DNA from: Poindextera sp965277425
GTDB taxonomy: Bacteria; Pseudomonadota; Alphaproteobacteria; Caulobacterales; Caulobacteraceae
Length of the DNA: 64,000 nt
Direction: 5' to 3'
Assembly (NCBI GenBank): GCA_965277425.1
Contig: CBDICR010000007.1
Coordinates: forward strand, 186,001-250,000
The notes below the pieces were generated by a model. That model ran no database searches. It saw only the letters and a program-made list of their open reading frames with translations, and was not told the origin of the DNA. A program made the translations under genes and the position numbers. The stretch's first letter is position 1, and each line of letters starts with the position of its first letter. Below, in pieces: positions 7,990-17,025 of this stretch.

Positions 7990-8234
7990 AGCCAAAGTCG
8001 CCCGGCGAACGCGCTGATCCGGCTTAAGAGACTGTTCTTGCTCGATTTCCTGGCGGTCGTGACGCTCATTGCGAGACGGGTTTTCGGCCCAGTCCACGCG
8101 GGCTCGCCGCTTTTTCCGATGGTTGAAACCGGCGAACCTGAACCGTGGCTAAACGCCGACGTCCGGCCGGCTTCAGCCGGGCTGGCCCATGCTCCGTGGC
8201 TCAGGGATGGGCAGGAAGAAGAAGGCTTAAGGCG

Positions 8235-8579
8235 ATGAGCATGCAGCACTCGACCCCCGGGGCGGCCGCGACGGCCGCGGCCTTCGCCGATCCGGATTGG
8301 CGCGGCGAGGCGGACGCGAGCGACGGTCCGGACCAGGATCTTCGCCCCCTACTTCGCCTGGCGGAGCAGGAACGACGGCTTGGCGACTGGATCCGCGGCG
8401 GCGCCTGCTATGGCTGGCTCAACGCCTACCAGGCCCGCCGCGCCGCCTTCGAGCTTCAGTCGATCCGCGCGCAAGGAGCGCAGCAGCCGTTGGAGGCGGG
8501 CCGTCGGCGCGCCATCCAGTCCAGGCTCGATCGGCTGGACGCGGTGCTCAGCCAGGCCCGGATCGCGCCGCGCCATTAG
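8235..8579 (+). CDS. Hypothetical soluble protein
   Basis: A 114-residue protein starting MSMQHSTPGAAATAAA. The N-terminal third is acidic and probably unstructured; the rest is mostly helical and Arg/Gln/Leu-rich (LLRLAEQERRLGDWIRGGACYGWLNAYQARRAAFELQS, then LEAGRRRAIQSRLDRLDAVLSQARI), consistent with a helical hairpin. I recognise no family. The ATG at 8235 has AGAAGAAGG upstream. An in-frame earlier start at 8145 would add 30 residues without coding character and is rejected. Confidence 0.5.
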   Translation: MSMQHSTPGAAATAAAFADPDWRGEADASDGPDQDLRPLLRLAEQERRLGDWIRGGACYGWLNAYQARRAAFELQSIRAQGAQQPLEAGRRRAIQSRLDRLDAVLSQARIAPRH

Positions 8580-8653
8580 GCGAATGGGCTTGGCAAGACC
8601 GACGACATAGGCTCAGTCTGGCGTGGTTATCCTGTTGGGACCGGAGGCGAATC

Positions 8654-8950
8654 TTGCGGACTTTTGCGCTTTTGGCAGCCGTGATCGCCGCCCTGACCTG
8701 CGCGGCGTGCGCCGACGGCGGCGGCGCCTTCGTTTCCGCCGCCTCTTCGCATTTCACGCCGGGCGTGACCACGCGCACCGATGCGCTGAAGGCGCTCGGT
8801 CCGCCGACGTCGGTCTATGAGGCGGCGAACGGCGAGAAGACCCTGTCCTGGGCGCGCGACGGCGGTCTCTTCAACGGCGATGAGACGCGCCAATACGCGA
8901 TCCTGTTCGGGCCGGACGACAAGATGATCAGGGTGGCGTCGGCCCCCTGA
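8654..8950 (+). CDS. SmpA/BamE-like small lipoprotein
   Basis: A 98-residue protein from a TTG start at 8654, with GGAGG at 8643-8647 (spacing six). The N-terminus is a lipoprotein-type signal (FALLAAVIAALTCAAC) and the mature part carries FTPGVTTRTDALKALGPPTSV followed by GEKTLSWARDGG. This is the beta-alpha pattern of SmpA/BamE-like (OmlA) domains, which in BamE helps outer membrane beta-barrel assembly. It is short for BamE itself and is likely a paralogue of unknown role. It is 74 bases after the preceding gene on the same strand. Confidence 0.75.
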   Translation: MRTFALLAAVIAALTCAACADGGGAFVSAASSHFTPGVTTRTDALKALGPPTSVYEAANGEKTLSWARDGGLFNGDETRQYAILFGPDDKMIRVASAP

Positions 8951-8972
8951 ACCGCCGGGCGGCCGGCGGCGA

Positions 8973-9527
8973 CTATTTGCGTCGGCGCGGCGTCGCGCGA
9001 GGCTTGGCGGGCGCCTTGGTCGTCGGTGACGTCGCCGCCGCCGCGGACACTTTCGCCGCCGCCGGCGTCTCGCAGCCCAGATGCCGGACCATCGAAATGA
9101 TCAGCTGGTTCTGGTATTCCAGGTGCTCGAGGATGACCTCGATCTCCTTCTCCGCCTTGATGTTGACGTTGAGATCGTTCTCCGCCCGCGCCTCCGAATG
9201 GGCGCCCTGCAGGTTCTGGCCGACCATGATCAGCGGCATGAGCAGGATCTGGATGACGTTGCAGAGGAAGAGATAGAGCACGAAACCCATCGCCGGGTCG
9301 AAACGCCAAGACGCCGGCAGGATGGTGTTCCATCCCAGCCAGATCACGGTCCAGGCGAGGATGATGATGAAGAAGCCCATGGTGCCGACGCGGGAGGTGA
9401 TCCAAAGCGCAACGCGATCGAGCGTGCTGAAATTGGCCTTCACCTCGGCATTGACGTTGCGCAGCGGCTTGCGGCGCTTGCGGATCGCGTCGAGCGAAGG
9501 CGGTTGGGCGGTCGCGGCGTCGGTCAT
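8973..9527 (-). CDS. DUF1003 membrane protein
   Basis: A 184-residue protein. The DUF1003 core runs from about residue 40 to 140: DRVALWITSRVGTMGFFIIILAWTVIWLGWN and FVLYLFLCNVIQILLMPLIMVGQNLQ form two membrane segments, then a cytoplasmic coiled-coil-like helix (ENDLNVNIKAEKEIEVILEHLEYQNQLI). The C-terminus is an Ala/Thr/Lys-rich basic tail ending in PRRRK. DUF1003 proteins are widespread, with no firmly assigned function. It is convergent with the BamE-like gene, whose stop is 22 bases away. Confidence 0.88.
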   Translation of the reverse strand: MTDAATAQPPSLDAIRKRRKPLRNVNAEVKANFSTLDRVALWITSRVGTMGFFIIILAWTVIWLGWNTILPASWRFDPAMGFVLYLFLCNVIQILLMPLIMVGQNLQGAHSEARAENDLNVNIKAEKEIEVILEHLEYQNQLIISMVRHLGCETPAAAKVSAAAATSPTTKAPAKPRATPRRRK

Positions 9528-9584
9528 GGAAAGTCCCCCTGGTCTGGTCGTGCGCGATAGAATCGCAGCCCCGCGCGCCCGTGT

Positions 9585-10892
9585 CTATGCCAGGGCCGCG
9601 CCGCGTCGCCGTGTGGCCCAGAAGGCGAACATGGCCGCCAGCAAAGCCAGGCCGGCGGCGACGAAGAAGGGGGCGCCGGCCATGAAGGTGTTTCCCTTCG
9701 CGCCGGCGCTGTGGGCGTAGACCTCGGCGAACAGGCCGGGCCCCACCACGCCGGCGATGGCGGCCAGGCTGGTGACCGCGCCGTTGAAGCGGCCCTGTTC
9801 GTTGGGGCCGACCGAGCGGCTGCCGATGGCCGACCAGGCCGGATTGGCCACCGCCCCAAAGCACATCAGCGGCACCGCCCACCAAAAGCCGGCGTCGCTC
9901 GTCGCCCAGCCCGCGGCGACAAGAGCGGCGGCCTGCAGCACCATGCCGCCGACGGCCGTGGTCCGCTCGCCGACCCGCTTGACCACCAAGGTCACCAGTC
10001 CCGCCTGGGCGACGATGACGCCGGCGGCCAGGACGAGCAGATAAAGGCCGATATGCAGCCCGGTCCATCTGAAGCGATAGGTCGTATAGACGGCCGCGAA
10101 GCTGAAAAGGCCGGTCGAGATGACGTACATGAGAAAGGACGGCGTCAGGATGCCGATCAGCCTGGGATAGGCGCGCAGCAGACTGGCGATGGCTTCGAAG
10201 GGATTGAGCTGGCTCAGGCTCAGCCGCGCCCGGCGATCCTTGGACAGGGATTCCGGAAGGATGAACACGCCGTAGAGGGCGTTGGCGAGGCTCAGGCCGG
10301 CGGCGGCCCAGAACGGGGCGCGCACATCGACGAAATCGACCAGAAATCCGCCGATCGCCGGCCCGATCGCATAGCCGAGCGCGAAGGCGGCCTGCAGGAA
10401 CCCGAAACGCGAGGCGCGCTCCTCCGGCGTCGAGACGTCGGCGACATAGGCATAGGCCGCCGACGTGCTGCCCGCCGCCGCGCCGGAGATCAGGCGCCCG
10501 ACGAACAGCCACACGAAGGTGGGCGCGAGCGCCATGATCAGATAGTCGATCCCAAGGCCGAAATTGGAGGCCAGTATGATCGGCCGGCGGCCAAACCGGT
10601 CCGACAGCGCCCCCTGGATCGGCGAGGCGATGAACTGCATGCCGGCGAAGGCGATGGCGAGGAAGCCGATGATTTCCGCGGTCGAGGCCGCCTGTCCGAC
10701 CCCCAGCGTCCTCACCAGCTTGGGCAGGGCGGGGAAGATGACGCCGAGCGCGGCCGAATCCAGCACCACGGTGATCAGGATGAAGAGGCCGGCCGTTCGC
10801 GGCGGCCGCCGCCCGCCGCGGCCGGGCGCACGCGACGGCGCGGCGATGTCACCACGTCCCGGCTCAGACGTTTCTTGAGTGCGTCTCCCCAC
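9585..10892 (-). CDS. TetA-type MFS efflux transporter
   Basis: A 435-residue major facilitator protein with twelve predicted membrane segments. MFS motif A between segments 2 and 3 is intact (GALSDRFGRRPIIL), and the antiporter motif C in segment 5 is visible as ALGYAIGPAIGGFL. Gly-rich signature GRLISGAAAGSTSAAYAYVADVSTPEERA is characteristic of the tetracycline-efflux DHA1 subgroup. The chromosomal setting without mobile genes suggests a general drug or metabolite pump, not an acquired resistance gene. About 37 hydrophilic, Arg/Gly-rich residues precede the first segment, so a later start cannot be excluded. No repressor sits immediately beside it. Confidence 0.88.
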   Translation of the reverse strand: MGRRTQETSEPGRGDIAAPSRAPGRGGRRPPRTAGLFILITVVLDSAALGVIFPALPKLVRTLGVGQAASTAEIIGFLAIAFAGMQFIASPIQGALSDRFGRRPIILASNFGLGIDYLIMALAPTFVWLFVGRLISGAAAGSTSAAYAYVADVSTPEERASRFGFLQAAFALGYAIGPAIGGFLVDFVDVRAPFWAAAGLSLANALYGVFILPESLSKDRRARLSLSQLNPFEAIASLLRAYPRLIGILTPSFLMYVISTGLFSFAAVYTTYRFRWTGLHIGLYLLVLAAGVIVAQAGLVTLVVKRVGERTTAVGGMVLQAAALVAAGWATSDAGFWWAVPLMCFGAVANPAWSAIGSRSVGPNEQGRFNGAVTSLAAIAGVVGPGLFAEVYAHSAGAKGNTFMAGAPFFVAAGLALLAAMFAFWATRRRGAALA

Positions 10893-10964
10893 CCATGGCG
10901 GTTTAGCTGGAAATTTCCGGCTCGGCCATTGGCAAGGCTTCAGGTTTCACCAAACCATTGGCGG

Positions 10965-11366
10965 CTAGGTGAAGCGGCGCCACGCGGCCTGGCGGGAGAC
11001 GCCAAGCGCCTTGCCGATATCGGCCCAGCTCACCTCGCGGGCGCGCAGGGTGTCGACATGGTGCTGGACTTGCTCGCCGACCCGCTCGAACACGGTCTCG
11101 GCGCTGGTGAGAAGGGCCAGCAACCGCTCGGTCGGGTAGGTGTCGGGCGTCGCGAAGTCGGGCTTGGCCGCAGGCGCGACCGCCTTGGCGTCGGCCTCCG
11201 TCTCCGCTCCGAGGATCTTGTCGCAGAGGCCGACGCACTCGTTGCAGATGAACACCGCCGGTCCGGCGATGAGCTTCTGCACCTCGTGCTGCGACTTGCT
11301 GCAGAAGGAGCAGTACATGGTGCGCTTGGCGGGGTCGGTTTGGGGTATCGGGTCTATCTCGGCCAC
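10965..11366 (-). CDS. Stand-alone ClpX C4 zinc finger with C-terminal HTH
   Basis: A 133-residue protein from GTG at 11366 with GGAGG at ideal spacing. Residues 18-52 are a ClpX-type C4 zinc finger: YCSFCSKSQHEVQKLIAGP then FICNECVGLCDKIL, the four Cys in the order CxxC-x~25-CxxC. In ClpX this domain binds adaptors and substrates. No AAA+ ATPase follows; instead a C-terminal helix-turn-helix is present (VSWADIGKALGVSRQAAWRRF). The combination suggests a DNA-binding regulator that may be linked to ClpXP adaptors or dimerise through the zinc finger. Three palindromes just upstream (11381-11441) suggest autoregulation. It is not ClpX: the ATPase is missing altogether, not truncated by a visible mutation. 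Confidence 0.85.
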   Translation of the reverse strand: MAEIDPIPQTDPAKRTMYCSFCSKSQHEVQKLIAGPAVFICNECVGLCDKILGAETEADAKAVAPAAKPDFATPDTYPTERLLALLTSAETVFERVGEQVQHHVDTLRAREVSWADIGKALGVSRQAAWRRFT

Positions 11367-11380
11367 GGCGGCCTCCGTTT

Positions 11381-11441
11381 GTCAATTCAGCATTGACAGT
11401 CAATACTGCATTGACAGCCGCCTTGTCAACGCCGGGTTGAC
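11381..11441 (-). promoter_or_regulatory. Three tandem GTCAAY-N5-RTTGAC operators
   Basis: Three 17-bp inverted repeats lie end to end upstream of the ClpX-zinc-finger/HTH gene: GTCAAT-N5-ATTGAC at 11381-11397 and 11399-11415, and GTCAAC-N5-GTTGAC at 11425-11441. Centres are 18 and 26 bases apart. They overlap a possible minus-strand promoter (TTGACA at 11429-11424, 18-base spacer, TATTGA at 11405-11400). The first repeat begins 15 bases before the GTG. Autorepression by the adjacent HTH protein is the simplest reading. Confidence 0.75.
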
Positions 11442-11486
11442 GGCGCTGGAGCCGACCTGTGGCGCGCCGCTTAAGACGGCGGATGG

Positions 11487-11870
11487 TTAGGGGCGCAGCT
11501 TTTTCGGCAGGGCCGCGGCCTGCGCCGGGGTAAGCTGCGTCATCTTGGCGACGATGCAGGGGACGGCGAAGCCGGGGGCCTGGCGCACCTTAAGGTTCCA
11601 ATCGATCGCCGTGCAGATCGAGTCGGTATGGTTGTCGGTGATCAGGGTCGCGGTCGGATCGAGCAGGGCTGGGCACGACCCACCCATATCGAGCCGGAAA
11701 ATCCTGCGGCCGGCGGAGACCCCAATATAGATGGTGTGGTCGTTGGCGGCCTTCCAGCCGCCATCCCACTGGTTGGTGAAAAAGCAGCTCTGGCCCTGGG
11801 CGAGCGCCGGCGCCGCCGGTCCCATCAAGGCCGCTGTCGCCAGGGCCGCGGCCATGAATGGTCTGCGCAT
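11487..11870 (-). CDS. Secreted DUF6491-like protein
   Basis: A 127-residue protein starting MRRPFMAAALATAALMG with a Sec signal peptide cleaved near ALAQG. The mature part has CFFTNQWDGGWKAANDHTIYIGV, RIFRLDMGGSCPAL and CTAIDWNLKVRQAPGFAVPCIV, the Cys/Trp pattern of DUF6491, a family seen mostly in Caulobacterales and sphingomonads. Four Cys residues could form disulfides in the periplasm. Function is unknown. An in-frame start at 11909 would place 13 Arg-rich residues before the signal and is less likely. Confidence 0.7.
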   Translation of the reverse strand: MRRPFMAAALATAALMGPAAPALAQGQSCFFTNQWDGGWKAANDHTIYIGVSAGRRIFRLDMGGSCPALLDPTATLITDNHTDSICTAIDWNLKVRQAPGFAVPCIVAKMTQLTPAQAAALPKKLRP

Positions 11871-12070
11871 TTGAGGTCGTCTCCAAGCCGTGACGCGCGC
11901 GTGCGTCACGGCGATTATTCCCCCATCGACTGTACCGCCGATGAACGGGCTTGAAAATGCATGAGGCGGTGGCCGCGGCCTGAGGGGCTGTCCAAGCTTT
12001 GGGACGCCGACTTGGCCGCCGCGGCGCGCCGGGCTATGCCATGGGCTTCCTCTGGACTGGAGACAGGCTC

Positions 12071-12574
12071 GTGCGCTTCGCCGTTATCGCCATCGGCGCC
12101 GTCGCCCTGCTGATCATGGGCGCCGCGGCCCCGGCGCCGAGCGGGCCGGACCTGTGGAACGGCGCCGCGGCCGGCATGACCATCGATCAGGTTGCGGTCG
12201 CGGTCCCGCGAGCCAAGCCCGCCACCGGCCAGTTGCTGGAAGACGGATCGCAGTCCGGACTTTCCGCGCCGACGCAACTGCCTGGAGGGCCGGCGGACGC
12301 GGTCTTCTTTTTCCGCGGCAAGGGCCTTTCCGCGGTCCTGGTCGAGCGGCGCGCCATGCGGCCCGGCCACGGCTCGGAGTCCCTGGCCGAGGCGAGGCGC
12401 CTCGTCGCCGCGGCCGCCGGCCAATACGGTGGTCCGGGGCGTTGCGTCGATCGCAGCCAGATCGCCGCCTTGGCCTGCGCCTGGACGCCCGGTGCGATCA
12501 AGGTGACGATCAGCTATCACGACTTTGGCGGCGGCAGCCCGGCGCTGAGCGTCCTCTATCGCCCCGCGCGCTGA
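12071..12574 (+). CDS. Secreted hypothetical protein
   Basis: A 167-residue protein from GTG at 12071 (GGAG about ten bases upstream), with a signal peptide (VRFAVIAIGAVALLIMGAAAPAPS). The mature part starts LWNGAAAGMTIDQVAVAVP, which resembles the opening of SmpA-type or similar periplasmic domains, then a single Cys pair (GRCVDRSQIAALACAW) and a beta-rich C-terminus (IKVTISYHDFGGG, LSVLYR). I cannot assign a family. An ATG ten codons upstream (12041) is an alternative start. It is divergent from the DUF6491-like gene. Confidence 0.6.
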   Translation: MRFAVIAIGAVALLIMGAAAPAPSGPDLWNGAAAGMTIDQVAVAVPRAKPATGQLLEDGSQSGLSAPTQLPGGPADAVFFFRGKGLSAVLVERRAMRPGHGSESLAEARRLVAAAAGQYGGPGRCVDRSQIAALACAWTPGAIKVTISYHDFGGGSPALSVLYRPAR

Positions 12575-12690
12575 ACGAGGATTTCGAGGCGCTTTACATC
12601 CTCGGTTCGGAAGCTCAACTACCCGACGCCTGATGCGGGCCAGACCGCGATGACGAACCGGATCAGGTCGTCCCGGCCGTGGAGGGCTCC

Positions 12691-13452
12691 ATGACGTCAA
12701 TCGTCCGCCGGCTGATCATAACGGCCTTTCTGTCGGCCCTGGCCATAGCCGCCGCAACGCCGGCGCCGGCCGAAGACGTCACCGTCGCCGTCGCGGCCAA
12801 TTTCACCGAGCCGGCGAAGGCGATCGCCGCGGCCTTCGACAAGGCCACCGGCGACACGGTCACGCTCAGCTTCGGCTCGTCCGGCCAGTTCTACACCCAG
12901 ATCGCCAACGGCGCGCCGTTCGAAGTCTTCCTGTCCGCCGACGCCGATCGGCCGACCAAGGCCGAACAGGCGGGCCTGGCCGTCGCCGGGACGCGGTTCA
13001 CCTACGCCGTCGGGCGGCTGGTGCTCTGGAGCCCGACCGCGGGGCTGGTCGACGCCAACGGCGCGGTGCTGCGCGGTCGCGGCTTTTCCAAGCTGTCCAT
13101 CGCCGATCCGACCGCCGCACCCTATGGCCTGGCCGCCATCCAGACCTTGAAAACCCTGGGCGTCTACGACCAGCTCAAGCCCAGGATCGTCCAGGGCGCG
13201 TCCATCGCCCAGGCCTTTGAATTCGTGAAGACCGGCAATGCGGAGCTCGGTTTTGTCGCCCTGTCCCAGCTGGTCGGGGAGCCGGGAGGATCGCGCTGGC
13301 TGGTTCCCGAGCGCGATCACGCGCCGATCGTCCAGCAGGCCGTGCTGCTCAAGCCCGGTCGGGCCAGCCCGGGCGCGCGCGCCTTCCTGGCCTTCCTGAA
13401 GGGCGGCCAGGCCAGGGCGATCATCCGGCGTTTCGGCTATGCGGCGTCCTGA
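12691..13452 (+). CDS. modA: Molybdate ABC transporter substrate-binding protein
   Basis: A 253-residue periplasmic binding protein. The ATG at 12691 has GGAGGG five bases upstream; a GTG four codons earlier overlaps that site and is less likely. A signal peptide (ITAFLSALAIAAATPAPAEDV) is followed by the ModA opening VTVAVAANFTEPAKAIAAAFDKATGDTVTLSFGSSGQFYTQI, in which the Ser and backbone contacts to the oxyanion lie (ANF, FGSSG). Further marks are FEVFLSADADRP, IADPTAAPYGLAA and ALSQL near the hinge and C-lobe. It binds molybdate, possibly tungstate, and hands it to ModB. The next gene begins six bases after the stop. Confidence 0.93.
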   Translation: MTSIVRRLIITAFLSALAIAAATPAPAEDVTVAVAANFTEPAKAIAAAFDKATGDTVTLSFGSSGQFYTQIANGAPFEVFLSADADRPTKAEQAGLAVAGTRFTYAVGRLVLWSPTAGLVDANGAVLRGRGFSKLSIADPTAAPYGLAAIQTLKTLGVYDQLKPRIVQGASIAQAFEFVKTGNAELGFVALSQLVGEPGGSRWLVPERDHAPIVQQAVLLKPGRASPGARAFLAFLKGGQARAIIRRFGYAAS

Positions 13453-13458
13453 AGACCC

Positions 13459-14124
13459 ATGGCCGAAGCGCTCTGGCTCACGCTTAGGCTCGCCGGGCTG
13501 ACCACCGCGATCCTGCTGGTCGTCGCGACGCCGCTGGCCTGGTGGCTGGCCCGCTCGCGGCGCTGGTGGAAGGAGATCGTCGCGGCGGCGACCAGCCTGC
13601 CCATCGTGCTGCCGCCGACGGTGCTCGGCTTCTACCTGCTCATCGCGCTCGGGCCCTCCAGCCCGCTGATCCGGCCGCTGGCCGGGTTCGGGATCCGGAC
13701 GCTGGCCTTTTCGTTCACCGGCCTGGTCATCGGCTCGACGATCTATTCGTTGCCGTTCGCCGTCCAGCCGATCCGCAACGCCTTCGCGGCGATCGGGGAC
13801 AGCGCTCTGGAATGCGCCGCCACCCTGGGCGCGCCGGCGTTCCAGACCTTCACCCGCGTCGCCCTGCCCATGGCGCGGCCGGGGCTGGTCACGGCCGCCA
13901 TCCTGGTCTTCGCCCACACCATCGGCGAATTCGGCGTGGTCTTGATGATCGGCGGCGCCATTCCCGGCAAGACCAAGGTCCTGTCGATCGAGCTCTTCCA
14001 GCTGGTCGACGCCCTGGACTGGGGCCGGGCGCATGTGCTGGCGGGGGGGATGGTGGCCTTCGCCTTCGCCGTCACCCTCGCCATGCTGTTGATGGAGCGG
14101 CGTTTCGGACGTCTGCGGGTTTAG
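13459..14124 (+). CDS. modB: Molybdate ABC transporter permease
   Basis: A 221-residue inner membrane permease with five to six membrane segments. The substrate-specific ATPase-docking EAA loop is visible as ECAATLGAPAFQTFTRVALPMARPGLV, and SLPIVLPPTVLGFYLL is the characteristic ModB segment. It pairs with ModA just upstream. A modC ATPase would normally follow, but the next gene (14199) belongs to an unrelated operon, so the ATPase must be encoded elsewhere or has been lost. No ModE-binding palindrome was recognised upstream of modA. Confidence 0.93.
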   Translation: MAEALWLTLRLAGLTTAILLVVATPLAWWLARSRRWWKEIVAAATSLPIVLPPTVLGFYLLIALGPSSPLIRPLAGFGIRTLAFSFTGLVIGSTIYSLPFAVQPIRNAFAAIGDSALECAATLGAPAFQTFTRVALPMARPGLVTAAILVFAHTIGEFGVVLMIGGAIPGKTKVLSIELFQLVDALDWGRAHVLAGGMVAFAFAVTLAMLLMERRFGRLRV

Positions 14125-14198
14125 CCATCCCGCCTTGGCGGGCGCGCCGATATAGGGCAAGTCAGGGTTGAAGCGCTAGGATCGGAGGGGCGAGTTCG

Positions 14199-14831
14199 GT
14201 GGCTGGCGGTTTGACGCAGGGCGCCGGATTGAGTGCGGACGGTTTTACGCGCGCGCACGAGGCCTTGCTGCGTCGCAGCGACCTGCAGTTCGACTTCACC
14301 GCCTACCAGCCGCCGCAACCGCCCGCCTGGCTGAAACCGCTGCTCGATCTCTTCGCCGATGTGGCGCCGATCTTTCCTTACATCTTCTGGGGTGGCCTCA
14401 TTCTCGGCGGCCTGGTCATCCTGGCCTTTATCCTGCGCGAACTGCTCGGATTGCGCCTGCCGGGCTTCAAGCGCCGCGCCAAGACGCCGGTCGAGGCCGA
14501 GTGGCGCCCGCCGGAGGCGCGCGCCCGCACGTTGCTGGAGGAGGCCGACCGGCTAGCCGCCGAGGGCCGCTTCGGCGAGGCGGCGCATCTCATCCTCTTC
14601 CGCAGCATCGAGGATATCGACGGCCGCTGGCCCAACCTGGTGCGGCCGGCCCTGACCAGCCGCGACATCGCCGCCCACCGGGGCCTGCCCGAACGCGCCC
14701 GCCAGACCTTCGGCGAGATCGCCCGGGTGGTGGAGCGCAGCTTTTTCGGCGGCGTGGAGCTGGCGGCGGCCGATTTCGCCTTCTGCCGCGGCGCCTATGA
14801 GGCGTTCGCGCTGCCGGGCGGGTCCGCATGA
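14199..14831 (+). CDS. DUF4129-like membrane protein
   Basis: A 210-residue protein from GTG at 14199 with GGAGGGG upstream. An N-terminal stretch with FDFTAYQPPQPPAWLKP and one membrane segment (FPYIFWGGLILGGLVILAFILRELL, about 62-90) is followed by a cytoplasmic helical domain: ARTLLEEADRLAAEGRFGEAAHLILFRSIEDI and later EIARVVERSFFGGVELAAADFAFCRGAYEAF. This is the DUF4129 pattern that accompanies MoxR/DUF58 operons. It is the first gene of a six-gene operon; its stop overlaps the next ATG (ATGA). The function is unknown, probably assembly or regulation of the membrane complex built by the operon. Confidence 0.75.
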   Translation: MAGGLTQGAGLSADGFTRAHEALLRRSDLQFDFTAYQPPQPPAWLKPLLDLFADVAPIFPYIFWGGLILGGLVILAFILRELLGLRLPGFKRRAKTPVEAEWRPPEARARTLLEEADRLAAEGRFGEAAHLILFRSIEDIDGRWPNLVRPALTSRDIAAHRGLPERARQTFGEIARVVERSFFGGVELAAADFAFCRGAYEAFALPGGSA

Positions 14832-16049
14832 CGGCGGCGAGCGTCGCAGAACGGCCGCAGACGCGCGTCTTTCGGCCCGCCGTTGTCTTGGTCCTGGTGC
14901 TGGCCGGGGTCTTCTCCTTCTCGGCCTATGTCGTGCTTTCAGCCTATGCGCCGGACCTGAAGGGGGGCGACGACGGCGGCGCGCACGCCCTGTCCCGCTC
15001 CGCCGTCGGCTTTGCCGGACTGGTCAGCCTGCTCCGCGCCGACGGCGTGCCGGTCCTGATCAATCGGGACGGGCCGGCCAGGCGCGACCGGCGTTGGAGC
15101 CTGCTGGTTCTTACGCCGGAAGAGTCGACCAAGCCTGCGGACCTGTCCGACTTCACCACCGCATCGGGGTCGACCCTGGTGGTGCTGCCGAAATGGGAGA
15201 CGGCGCCGGACCTGGTGCATCCCAACTGGGTCAGAAACGGCGGCCTGATCGACCCCGGCGCGCTGAACACGCTGCTTGGCAAGGGCTTGACGGCGAAAAT
15301 CGCCAGACGCGGCGATACCGCGCCCTTGCGGCTGTCGATTGTCGGGGCGCCCGACCGTCCCGAATTCGCAACCGGGCCCATCGCACAACTTCAGACCCTG
15401 ACCTCCGCGAGCGGCATTCCGGTGCTGACCGACCAGGCCGGCGAGGCCGTACTGGTGCGCGCGCCCCGGCCCAGCGTCGCTCTTCTGACCGATCCCGACC
15501 TGCTCAACACCCACGGGCTGCGCGACCTGGCCACGGCGCGCACGGCGGTGGCGCTGATCGGCAGCCTGCGCAGAGGCGATGGCCCGGTGGTGTTCGACGT
15601 CAGTCTCGATGGCCTGCAGCACTCGCCAAGCCTGCTCAAGCTCGCCTTCGCGCCGCCTTTTCTTGGCGCGAGCCTCTGCCTGGCCGCCGTCGCCTTGCTG
15701 ATGGCCCTGCACGCCGCCAGCCGCTTCGGCGCGCCGACGCGGCCGCAGCGCGCGCTGGCGCTTGGAAAGGCGGCGCTGGCCGAGACCTCGGCGGGACTGA
15801 TCCGCATGGCCAGGCGCGAGCCGCGCATGGCCGGCGGCTATCTCGAGCTCAGCCGCAACGCGGTGGCCAAGGCGCTGGGCGCGACGCGGCTGAGCGGCGT
15901 CGAACTCGACGCCTATATCGACCGGCTGGGCGAGCGGACCGGCGCCGGGAGCCTGTCGGCGCTGGCGGACCAGACCGTGGCGGTCAAGGACCGCGACAGC
16001 CTCGTCCGCTTCGCCCAACGCCTCTATCAATGGAGACTGGAGATGACCC

Positions 16050-16063
<14 letters not shown>
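14828..16063 (+). CDS. DUF4350 domain protein
   Basis: A 411-residue protein with one N-terminal membrane segment (VVLVLVLAGVFSFSAYVVLSAY), a large periplasmic or extracytoplasmic region and a second membrane segment near residue 275 (FLGASLCLAAVALLMALHAASRF). The region HALSRSAVGFAGLVSLLRADGVPVLINR followed by LLVLTPEEST is the DUF4350 start, which resembles a GATase-like fold seen in MoxR-associated operons. The C-terminal cytoplasmic part is helical (ALGKAALAETSAGLIRMARREPRM). ATGA overlap with the DUF4129 gene and a 14-base overlap with moxR indicate tight coupling. No catalytic residue can be assigned. Confidence 0.8.
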
Positions 16064-17006
<943 letters not shown>

Positions 17007-17025
17007 GCTCAAGGGTTGGGTCCGC

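Noticed and set aside
8815..10512. 565-codon minus-strand frame
   Set aside because: Overlaps the MFS pump and DUF1003 genes in another frame and is Arg/Gly-rich without motifs.
10965..11366. Truncated ClpX pseudogene
   Set aside because: A complete HTH follows the zinc finger and the gene has its own start, ribosome binding site and operators.
9711..11396. 561-codon plus-strand frame
   Set aside because: Antisense shadow of the MFS and ClpX-zinc-finger genes.
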